From contig NC_135549.1 in the NCBI RefSeq assembly GCF_964340395.1, positions 24,197,342 to 24,224,841 of the forward strand: a DNA stretch of 27,500 nt, written 5' to 3'. The notes beneath the pieces were generated by a model that was not told the DNA's origin, made no database searches, and worked only from the letters and a program-made list of their open reading frames with translations. Positions 19,225 to 27,500 of this stretch are shown one piece after another; the first letter of the stretch is position 1, and every line of letters starts with the position of its first letter. A program made the position numbers and the translations under genes. Origin of the DNA: Glandiceps talaboti (taxonomy: Eukaryota > Hemichordata > Enteropneusta > Spengelidae).

Positions 19225-20136
19225 TAAATGTGTGCTATGACAGAAACGTCTGAGAAATTTAAATACTAAACCAGTGGAGATTTGGGAACTAGATGCCGAG
19301 TGATTATAATCTGGGATTGAATTTAATGTCATACACTTTAAATAAATTATGTGTAATGATGTGACATTAAAATCCATTTAATAGCTCAACTTGCTGTAGA
19401 AAACCAGCCTTTTATAAAATGTGGTAGGAAACCAGACATCCGAAGATTAAAACGGGGGGGGGGGGGGGGGTTATTTAGACCTTAACGCATTTATCTTTAC
19501 ATGAGCAATGTGTTGATTTGTATCATTGAAAAATACGAAAATTACATATTATGAGATCATCTCTCTATAGAAGAAAGTTTGAACAAGATATGACAACTTT
19601 AAGACCTATCTATCACAAATCTACCTTTTTCATGCCATTGGTATAAAGTCATTTCCCCTGTTTTGAATTTAGACTCAAACAGAGGGTGGTGGAAGTTGTA
19701 CGCCCTCCATCATCAACCATATTGCAAGTGTACTCTAAATATCGCAAACTTACGATTATACGAATAGCAACCTTAGTATTACCCCTTATGGACAATTGAT
19801 ATGTTGTGTCAAATACGCCTCGTTGTATTGATACAAATATATGTCGAGCAGATATCTCAAACCGTGCCAGCCAGAACAATGATGAATTGCGATGCTCTAA
19901 AGGCGGATACTAATCGTCACGACCATGATGGAACACCGCCAATAAAAACGTAGTTTGACTTCAAGTTGACAGATAAACATCAAAGATCAAGTAATCGGTG
20001 ACACTAACAAAAAACCAGACGTAAGCTACAATTCACCTATTTACATCTATTCACTTGATTGTATCACTGTAATTTAGACTATTCATCCAAGAGTATTTAC
20101 TAGTACTTTATAGTCGGCATTTGTGTTGCGCCCAAG
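19225..20136. other. Intergenic sequence with G17 run
   Basis: AT-rich, with a run of 17 Gs at 19454-19470. No gene is recognised; a - strand frame at 19649-19879 has no domain I know. The region ends at the break in the inverted sulfatase exon. Confidence 0.55.
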
Positions 20137-20220
20137 TACCGCTCTGATTGCTCCATCAAAGGTAGATCCGGCACCACCCCGCAGAGGCCAACTTCTGGCA
20201 TGAGTTGGAAACGTTCCATG
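20137..20220 (-). pseudogene. Sulfatase copy 2, exon d, 3'-truncated, inverted
   Basis: On the - strand, after the acceptor CACTAAAATACCAG, it encodes HGTFPTHARSWPLRGGAG then STFDGAIRAV, 28 residues matching exon d of gene 1. Homology stops abruptly at 20136, where gene 1 continues SFIHGNMLENTG. The missing 50 bases of the exon and its donor are not found nearby. Ala again replaces the family's active-site Lys. Confidence 0.88.
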
Positions 20221-20810
20221 CTGGTATTTTAGTGAAAGAAATGATTGATTCACAAGTCTAACAATTCTTGTTTTTGGCGTTTTCCCTTTCTCTTATTTTG
20301 TATCTAAGGTGTTTTTAACGTTTCGCTTCGTGAAATTACTTTATAGTGCCTCATGTCATCTCTCTTTAACGATCTTTCTGTCTTGCCACCCTTTCTGGCC
20401 ATATCTGCCTTTGCTAATTGAGAAACTGACTATCGTTCATGAAAAGTGTTAAGGAATTCATGTGGTATAGATATATGACAAATGTGTATTTCAACTTACA
20501 CAAGTGATGAACCGTGGACATAATTTATCTTTTTGCAGTAACAATTCACTTTGAGGTACTACGCGTACATGTAAAACAATTCTGTCTTTTCAAACGCAAT
20601 GACCATAATACAACATACAGTCATGTATACTATCTACACGTTTCATATAAAATCATGACTGTGAGTAGTTTGTTTTACGTATATCAATATGATTGCTACA
20701 ACATGTTTGACCACGAGGTATTTTCCAATAGTCTTAATGCATGTTTCACTTTTTCAAATGACTTGTTTTGGCCGAGGCTGTGAAATATTGTATATCAAAC
20801 AACAACTTAC

Positions 20811-20908
20811 ATCGTTCATGTAAAGAAACAGTTTGTTGTTCCACATGTTCTTCTTCTTTGGCGCATCCGTTAAATTTCCAATAGATTCATCCAACATTGT
20901 CATCATCC
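20811..20908 (-). pseudogene. Sulfatase copy 2, exon c, inverted
   Basis: 98-base exon on the - strand, flanked by TCTCTTCCTGATAG and donor GTAAGT. It encodes MMTMLDESIGNLTDAP then KKKNMWNNKLFLYMND, aligned without gaps to exon c of gene 1 (98 bases, same phases). It lies 590 bases from inverted exon d, in the correct order for a - strand gene. Confidence 0.9.
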
Positions 20909-20949
20909 CTATCAGGAAGAGATTGGAAAATGTATGATTACAATGAATG

Positions 20950-21225
20950 ATTTTTACCTCCCGTAAGGGTACGGGAGGTATTAAAATACAAATGTGTGTC
21001 TGTGTGTCTGTGTGTCTGTCTGTCTGTCTGTCTGTCTGTGTCATCATTTTCTAAAATTCGGCTGGCTCAATTGTAATGAAATTTGGAATATATAATCTTT
21101 AGGGTAATAGCTAGACCTGATTAGGTTTTGAGCCTGATCGGTTACTAATTAATTAGAGAAATTTGCATATTAATGAAATCAAATAATTAAGCAATATCTT
21201 AAGACTCCATACTTCAATTTCAATA
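20950..21225 (+). repeat. Dispersed hairpin repeat, copy A (best preserved)
   Basis: Starts with a perfect 10-bp stem hairpin at 20956-20979 (ACCTCCCGTA / TACGGGAGGT, loop AGGG). It is followed by (TGTC/TGTG)n at about 20993-21040, then TCATCATTTTCTAAAATTCG, TTTAGGGTAATAGCTAGACC and ends near GACTCCATACTTCAAT. The same order occurs in copies B and C near 14.3-14.75 kb. It is non-coding; the type of element is unknown. Confidence 0.75.
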
Positions 21226-21388
21226 AAAAATACTGTTTGAAACAACGATTGATATTTACGTAAATATCAATGATTTGTCTAACTTATTTGTAAAAAAAAA
21301 AAAAGAGCTTATTTTGCAAATTATAGTGACTAAACAACTATATTTCCATGCTTTAGAAACAATTTCAATTTTTTATTTTTGTCTCTAG

Positions 21389-21447
21389 ATTAATTCATGT
21401 GACTGACTTTTTCCCAACCTTACTCTCATTAGCTGGTGGAACCCCAG
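21389..21447 (+). CDS. Sulfatase copy 2, exon e
   Basis: 59-base exon after TTTTTGTCTCTAG with donor GTAAGT. It encodes LIHVTDFFPTLLSLAGGTP with the same phases as gene 1 exon e. It is the first + strand exon of the duplicate; no + strand exon d precedes it. Confidence 0.88.
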
Positions 21448-21608
21448 GTAAGTATGTAATGCCATCATCAAGTGAATATACCTTCAAGTCAACTGTGCCA
21501 AATAATCGAAATCCCCAATGACACTTTTATAGCAGAAATCGTCGTACAAGACAAGTACTGCCACCATTTGTATTATATTGGTATGCACAAATTTATATGC
21601 ACTGCGCT

Positions 21609-21832
21609 AGCTTTTGATGGAATTATTCATAATCTTAATTTAAAGGAATATATTTCAGAGTTCAGCAAATCTATTTTATCAATAAATTAATTATTATTAT
21701 TAACATCATGGATGTGTTATGTTAAAAATATGCATTTAAAAAAATAGCGAACGTGTCATGACGTAAACTCTGTGATATGGCAAAAGTGGCAGCCATCGAA
21801 GGCAGTAGTGTATATCAACGATGCGTAGGAGT
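21609..21832 (+). repeat. Dispersed repeat, copy 2
   Basis: Direct copy of the repeat at 18900-19092, sharing GACGTAAACTCTGTGATATG, GCAAAAGTGGC and GATGCGTAGGA. The inverted ends of the MITE-like element are absent here, so this copy covers only the interior. It lies in the intron between copy 2 exons e and f. Confidence 0.85.
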
Positions 21833-21928
21833 TTGACTTTTTCCATTCACCTAACACGGAACTGCCTCTAGTGCATTGAATATGTTGTGTGATTCTTACC
21901 TAGATACACGTACATTTTTAATTTGTAG

Positions 21929-22046
21929 ATCCTAACCTGGATGGTATCAACATTTGGGATACTTTATCAAAAGGGACACCCACTCCACGTACGGAAGCGT
22001 TGCTGAATTTGGATAACTATGAGCCTTCACGATCATATGTTATGAG
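21929..22046 (+). CDS. Sulfatase copy 2, exon f
   Basis: 118-base exon after TTTAATTTGTAG with donor GTAACA. It encodes (D)PNLDGINIWDTLSKGTPTP, then RTEALLNLDNYEPSRSYVM. Length and phases equal those of gene 1 exon f. Confidence 0.9.
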
Positions 22047-22289
22047 GTAACACATGTTTTGTAAATCATATGTGTAACTCAATTTGTTGTATATAATATA
22101 ATATTACATTCACATTGACGTTTTCCAATATATTTATAGAAATTTGAAATATAACGGAATAGGCATGGTAAGCATTTTGTCTATATATAAGACTATACAT
22201 TCACCCACCAATCTATCCTCCCATCCATCCAATAAATTGCATCGTCCATCATCTGCAGCTGCTTGTGTCTGTGTGTACGTTTGATTCAA

Positions 22290-22424
<135 letters not shown>

Positions 22425-22546
22425 TATTTTGTATGGTTTTGCAAGTTTCGGAATTTTTTATTGAATTACCACTATATACTAGTACGTGTATCTTACACTT
22501 GCTGCAATGTTAATATCCATTTTAATATTGTTATTCGTCCATCCAG

Positions 22547-22638
22547 GGTTGGTGATTATAAATTAATGGATGGTGTATGGATGTTTGCAAATGCGGACCC
22601 GAATTTTGCTGGAGGGTACTTCCTAAATAACAGAATAG
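22547..22638 (+). CDS. Sulfatase copy 2, exon g
   Basis: 92-base exon after TTCGTCCATCCAG with donor GTAGGT. It encodes VGDYKLMDGVWMFANADPNF then AGGYFLNNRI. Length and phases equal those of gene 1 exon g. Conservation extends about 10 bases into the following intron (GTAGGTGACAAT). Confidence 0.9.
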
Positions 22639-22864
22639 GTAGGTGACAATGATAACAGTAAGTTGCAATCTAGGAGTTTCACGTCACCTAATAAACAAGC
22701 TAATGTGCAATATCGATATTTAACGAAAGCAGCAAATTTAAGTTAAGGGTTAGTCTATGAATTTGACAAATGATAGAAACCACATATTATCCACTTTTTG
22801 ACAAATTTCACACTAGCTACAAAACAAAATATGAAAATTCTTTTCAATATTCGTTTCTGTACAG

Positions 22865-22957
22865 ATCCCTGGGAACCTCCACCAGATATGGAAAATCCCG
22901 ACATTCCTGATGTACCTCCTGAGCCATTCAACACTACACTGTTATTTAACATCGCAC
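22865..22957 (+). CDS. Sulfatase copy 2, exon h
   Basis: 93-base exon after CGTTTCTGTACAG with donor GTAAGT. It encodes (D)PWEPPPDMENPDIPDVPPE then PFNTTLLFNIA. Length and phases equal those of gene 1 exon h. Confidence 0.9.
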
Positions 22958-23291
22958 GTAAGTCATAAGCTAGTAATACCATGTTACATGGGCCTACGAT
23001 CACCTTAAAATGCAATGTCACAAGGCGCGAGAATTAAATGGCTTATACATAAAAGAACCTATTTCATAATTAGATTTGTTTGAAACAAGATTTCGATTGC
23101 AAAATCTGTAACAGTAGAACATCCATTGTACATCACTTTCGATGCAAAGAAATAATACTTACAATATCTAGGAAACAAGTAGCATATTGTTTGACAGTAC
23201 TCAAGAATGATTTGAAAATTGTCATTAAGGGCCAGTTATGAGTTGTATTACACCATTGACTTGAGTAATAACACAAAGAAATTCATTGCAG

Positions 23292-23467
23292 AGGATCCAA
23301 GGGAAATCAATAACTTGGCTGCTGACATGCCAGAGAAGGTTGCGGAACTGCGTGCTGCAGCCAAGAAATATCTCGACGGTGCACCACCATCTTTCTTCCC
23401 AGATAGAGATTATGAAGCAGCTGACCCTGCAAACTTTAACAATGTATGGGCTCCTGGTTGGTGTTAA
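23292..23467 (+). CDS. Sulfatase copy 2, terminal exon i
   Basis: 176-base terminal exon after AAATTCATTGCAG. It encodes DPREINNLAADMPEKVAEL, a helix rich in Ala and Lys, GAPPSFFPDRDYEAADP and the ending VWAPGWC, with TAA at 23465-23467. About 12 of 58 residues differ from gene 1, which dates the duplication as not recent. Confidence 0.92.
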
Positions 23468-24570
23468 GGTTAAAGGCCCTGGATCGGAACGGAATTGAGT
23501 TACTAAACAAGACACCACGACTATAGTTATTTGCTTTTAGATAATATTTTGTGCATAGTTATTTCGGCATTGATTTTGATATCTGTTACACGTCCAGATA
23601 TTTAGTTCTCTTGATTTAAATAGACGATTTCAGGATCCGAAATGAGGGTGCTATGCCACACTCCAGTCTCCTACTGGGAGGACTTACGTAAAAAAAGTTA
23701 TCTGTATTCTGACACTGGGAAACACGACAGTGGAGTAACCGCAGGCAATGTCCCCTCGAAAAAATGTATTACATTTTGCTGCATTTTAATGATCTTCACA
23801 CTCCATTATTTTAAAGAAACGTCCTAATTTGTCTTAATTACCAGTAAAGATTTAACAATTCCCAGAAAGTAGGAAAACTAGCATGGCAATGTTGCATGTC
23901 CTAGAACCCTAAATATGTAAACAGTAAACATGACTTCAATTAATTTAAATTTCATGGAAAAATAGGTGGCCTACATCATACAGGGATGGACAACCTGGAG
24001 ATTTCGGAGCACACATTTCCAGATCTTAAAACTTTGATCTTAGTTTCTGAATATCTAGGCAACATCGCAACTTCCTGGCAGCAGTCGATTGAGGATGCGA
24101 TGCTAGCTAAACTAGTAATGTTTACTTGTAATGGATACCACGGGACATGGGTGTCAAGTATCAAAACATAAACCAGGGTAAAGTTGAGAGTAAAATGGAA
24201 ATGGTTACATTCGCTAGTGTGTCCGTACGTCATTTGTCTGACAATGAATATCCATTTTAAATCGAACCTGTCACAAAGGTGACAGATAAAGCAAGTTTGA
24301 TTTCATAGCTGCCACATTCGTTGTTGAAATTCAATATTTACTCAATAACTAAAAAAATCATGAAGGGTCTATGGTTATACATGGCGACTCAATAACCCCA
24401 ATAACGTGTCTTTCTTTTAATAGCTGTGACCTGACCTTTATGACCAATGCTCAAAATCTAGCCATTCCATGCATATCATAGTCATCACTGTGTAGTATTT
24501 ATATATTGCATATTTCTTGTAAATCGTGTTTACATGTAATACACAAGAAAGGAAAAATATACACAAATCA

Positions 24571-24680
24571 CTTTTACTGAATGGTGGCCATATTTGTAGT
24601 AAAATGATTTTCTGCATTGCTCAAAAACTGTATTGCAAAAAGACCACATCCAAGTACAGATTGTGATTCGAGTGTCTAGC
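24571..24680 (+). repeat. Direct repeat, copy 1
   Basis: Begins CTTTTACTGAATGGTGGCCA then TATTTGTAGTAAAA and, further on, words like AAAAACTGT and GAGTGTCTA. The same order recurs about 285 bases downstream. It is non-coding. Confidence 0.6.
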
Positions 24681-24856
24681 GACTTTGAGTTGACTATGAA
24701 TTTTGCTCTCCTTGTTTTTCAGAGTCAATTATCAAAATCATGCTAATTCTTGCACATTACAGACATTTTGTGGAATTAAAGTTTGCCCAGATTTATAGGA
24801 TGTTAGGGACAGGTAATAAAGACTAGGGGAAACACTAATGTTGTGCTCGTATACCT

Positions 24857-24960
24857 TTCCTACTGAATGGCAGCCATATTTGTTGTAAAAGACCATTTTT
24901 AGTGCACAACTCACGAACTGTGAATCTGCATTCAAGTGTCTACTCGTATGCTATCGTTCG
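24857..24960 (+). repeat. Direct repeat, copy 2
   Basis: Begins CTTTCCTACTGAATGGCAGC then CATATTTGTTGTAAAA, followed by ACGAACTGT and AAGTGTCTA, parallel to 24571-24680 with several differences and small gaps. Confidence 0.6.
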
Positions 24961-25055
24961 AATATGCAGCGCCCTCACTTAGAATCCTGAAATCAGCTCT
25001 TTGTCCTTCATCTAATATTTTAAAGTTGTAAAGTTGTAATTTGCTTGACGTAGTA

Positions 25056-25061
25056 AATAAA
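25056..25061 (+). promoter_or_regulatory. Possible AATAAA polyadenylation signal
   Basis: A canonical AATAAA preceded by TTTGCTTGACGT (25040-25051). The same 12-mer occurs at 17578-17589, 279 bases after the gene 1 stop. It lies about 1.6 kb after the copy 2 stop, so its link to that exon is uncertain. Confidence 0.25.
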
Positions 25062-25842
25062 GGCTTTTGTTGCATCACATTTAAGAAACTGTCCACAAAT
25101 CAATATGTAGCCATTTTCTTTTGGGATAATCTCGTATCCACAATTTTGATAACAATAATAAGACAGCTGGTTTCATTAACAAACTGTTGCAATTGAAGTG
25201 TTGTGTATAGAATACAGCAACGGTAAATTTGCAGATTTTCCAAGGTCGAGGGTCTGTACCCGGCAAGCTGACTGTTACTGACTGTAGTCGTAGCGATGTC
25301 ATATGTTTTTCTGTGTCAGTCTAATAAAAGTCAATGAATGTGAAACACATGACATTACAAGTGTCTATGTATATCTAGTCTAGCTGTTTCGATTTATATT
25401 GCCATAATATGGGGATATAATATTTTAGCTTTTATACCCACAGACACTGACAATTACTCAGAAAGTGTGAGTAAATATCGGCAAATATTGGTTAATAAGA
25501 CATGCAGACTGTAGTTTTTGTGCACTGATGTCTATTTTAACCACCAGCAATGTATTTTTTCACAATGCTGTTGAGTTTTATTCACCTAGAGACAACGCTC
25601 GCCATAGCCTTAGTGCTAACGAGTACCCCTTATGACGTCATAAAATCCCGTGGTCTGGGTGGGACCAGAAATACCCGAAAACTCTCGAAGTAAATCCGAA
25701 AGGAACTGACTGAAAAAGGTCATTTAAGGTGTTTGCAGACGCTTTTTTAAAGTTTTAAAACTATGTCGTCTAGCAAATTAGCGATAGTGAATGTGAGCAT
25801 TTTGAATCACTTAAGACATACAAGGCCAGCCCCGAGAATAGT

Positions 25843-25905
25843 AACCTGCCAGTTCCAAAGCTAAACCTCATGACATCCCAGAATAGGGGTAAAACGAGAG
25901 AGTTT
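25843..25905 (+). mobile_element. LINE-tail-like fragment, + copy
   Basis: Reads GTAACCTGCC, GTTCCAAAGCTAAACCTC and ATCCCAGAAT, coding NLPVPKLNLMTSQN in one frame. The same sequence occurs inverted near 26436-26484. The pattern is like the xLxVPRxxTxxG segment near the end of some RT proteins, but no RT core is present. Confidence 0.35.
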
Positions 25906-26344
25906 AAAAATGTAATGAATTAATAATCTAACAGCAATTGCTTGTATAAGGCTTTAAATCTGAATTTGAATTTCGAATTAAATTTCATTTCACCAAAAAT
26001 ATAAGATAATAACAATACAGAACATAGTAAAAGCGACAAACAATTCTGATGAGGCCCATGGAAATAGTTCAATTGAACCTGATCTATTCCTGACCATGGT
26101 CATGGCAACTAAGAGAAATATACTATTTATATATTGCGTACAAATAAATAATCCAATATCAACATTCAAAAACGAAATAATACCAAAAAAGCAAGACACA
26201 ATATAGTAAAGAGAATATCAAACAAATCAGAACGAAAAAACAGAACAAAATATATGGCACAAAACACAAATATTTACAGATATAGACAGATTGCAAACAA
26301 AAGGGAAAGCAGGTTTCATTGTAGATAAGGGTAGTTTCAATGTT

Positions 26345-26490
26345 TCTTCAATTCGGTTCCTTTACATAAGATGGTTTTTCAATGGAGCTCGGATGGATTT
26401 CCACTGCTTTATGGCAGTGGATATTTAAAGTTTTTTTTCTGGGATATCGTGAGGTTTAGCTTTGGAACAGGCAGGTTACAACGCAGGGCA
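26345..26490 (-). mobile_element. LINE-tail-like fragment, - copy
   Basis: On the - strand NLPVPKLNLTISQK is followed, after an A run and a frame change, by HKAVEIHPSSIEKPS, resembling the WNSLPxSIK ending of CR1/L2-type RTs. A perfect 8-bp stem hairpin, TCCACTGC/GCAGTGGA, lies at about 26400-26421. It is inverted relative to 25843-25905. The call rests on short motifs. Confidence 0.35.
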
Positions 26491-26750
26491 CTGTTTAGAA
26501 ATTTCTATCCCTTGCGAATTCCACCCAAAATCACTCATCAAGTAATGCTATGTCAACAGCCTCCTGTTGAATTCCAGGAAGGTCTGAAAGACTAAGAGTC
26601 TTCAATCCTTGAGATCTTCGTTCTACTGCAATGAATGTTCCCCATGCACCTGGCTTCAACCAAGACAGGAATACCTTGGACCCTGGGTTTACAGAGAAAA
26701 CAATACAATGATATGCGTCAATAGTTAATAGTTATTGAAGGTATGAGGAG

Positions 26751-26944
26751 ATGAATGAATGAATGAATGAATGAATGTATGTATGTATGTATGTATGTAT
26801 GTATGTATGTATGTATGTATGTATGTATGTATGTATGTATGAATGAATGAATGAATGGAGATGGATGGATGAATGAATGAATGAATGAATGAACGAATGA
26901 ATGAATGAGCCAACCAACCAACCAACAAACAAACAAACAAGCAA
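26751..26944. repeat. Compound tetranucleotide repeat (ATGA)n-(TATG)n-(ATGA)n-(CCAA/CAAA)n
   Basis: A run of ATGA, then about 16 TATG units (26776-26839), then ATGA/GGAT variants and finally CCAA and CAAA repeats. All open frames across it encode His/Ile/Ser/Thr/Tyr repeats and are artefacts. Confidence 0.97.
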
Positions 26945-27037
26945 ACGAATTACATGTTTGGGATCGATATTATTTCTCACCGGCTGCTCAGTCATATATC
27001 ATTTGGCAACTCATAGTCATATACTACCAATTACATT

Positions 27038-27380
27038 ACCACTCTCATTCCATAACAAGAGATGACATCATAATACTCATACAATAACGGGGGATGATGT
27101 CATACTACTCATACCATAATGAGGGATGATGTCATACTACTCATACAATAACGGGGGATGATGTCATACTACTCATGCCATAATGTGGGATGATGTCATG
27201 CTACTCATACCATAATGAGTGGTGATGTCACACTACTCAAACTACACCGATGAATGACGTCATCACTACTCATGCCATAACAAGGGATGACGTCATACTA
27301 CTCATACCATATATAAAAAGCTATGACGTCATTCTCCTCACATAAAGAGAGCAATGACATCACACCACCGATACCTTAAT
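27038..27380 (+). repeat. 32-bp tandem repeat with TGAYGTCA core
   Basis: About ten units. TGACGTCA-like cores start at 27063, 27095, 27127, 27159, 27191, 27223, 27255, 27288, 27324 and 27355, so the first seven are spaced exactly 32 bases apart. The rest of each unit reads CATACTACTCATACCATAA with variants. Three units have perfect TGACGTCA, the others TGATGTCA or TGACATCA. Right-hand units are more diverged. There are no spacers and no coding frame. Confidence 0.95.
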
Positions 27381-27500
27381 GAGGAATACATGATGAGAAA
27401 ACAGATTACAATTCCGAGTATGTCTCTCTAAGATTGTACTTACTGAAACATATTTCTTGTTCGATCAGAGAAATGATGTAGCTATTATTTGCATATTCCT

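Larger units (their letters stand above)
23468..26750. other. Intergenic sequence downstream of copy 2
   Basis: No host gene is recognised. Contents noted: a possible polyadenylation signal at 25056-25061, a direct repeat pair (24571-24680 and 24857-24960), a lone TGACGTCA at 25633-25640 and an inverted pair of LINE-tail-like fragments (25843-25905 and 26345-26490). Short open frames elsewhere carry no domain. Confidence 0.55.

Noticed and set aside
20514-20783. Tyr/His-rich open frame as a gene
   Set aside because: It has no recognisable domain, lies within the inverted intron of copy 2 and has atypical, AT-driven composition.
26718-26995. Three overlapping His/Thr/Tyr/Ile-rich open frames
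   Set aside because: They are translations of the tetranucleotide repeat in all three frames.
27038-27380. CRISPR-like 32-bp periodicity
   Set aside because: The whole unit is repeated; there is no alternation of repeat and unrelated spacer.

Overview
The window looks like nuclear DNA of a marine invertebrate animal. It is AT-rich and holds a split gene with canonical GT-AG introns, a Tx1-type LINE, MITE-like repeats, many microsatellites and two minisatellites. I cannot name the species; an invertebrate deuterostome, lophotrochozoan or cnidarian would all fit. No RNA gene, CRISPR array or bacterial-type operon was found.

The host coding content is one sulfatase locus on the + strand, of the arylsulfatase B/I/J type. 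Gene 1 has nine exons between 1300 and 17299. They join in frame into 311 residues plus stop, covering the C-terminal part of the enzyme; the 5' exons, including the formylglycine motif, lie left of the window. Its first intron holds a near full-length antisense Tx1-type LINE (about 1772-7174) bounded by (TCA)n tracts. Its second intron is almost entirely a 49-bp minisatellite (about 8000-12124, roughly 80 units), most units of which carry a TGACGTCA-like palindrome. Later introns hold (TA)n/(GT)n runs and a dispersed hairpin repeat.

From 20137 to 23467 lies a second, diverged copy of the last seven sulfatase exons. Its last five exons are on the + strand with the same lengths and phases as gene 1. 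The two exons that should precede them lie upstream on the - strand, and the second of these is cut in the middle. Copy 2 is therefore a broken tandem duplicate (inversion plus loss), a misassembly, or an alternative 3' cassette for gene 1. Both copies have Ala where arylsulfatases have an active-site Lys.

Between and beyond the copies are a MITE-like element with about 62-bp inverted ends (18630-19224), repeat pairs, (GA)69 and G17 tracts, possible LINE-tail relics, compound tetranucleotide repeats and, at 27038-27380, a 32-bp tandem repeat that also carries TGAYGTCA in most units. The most notable observations are the microsatellite-bounded LINE, the two unrelated minisatellites sharing a CRE-like core, the altered sulfatase active site and the internally inverted sulfatase duplicate.
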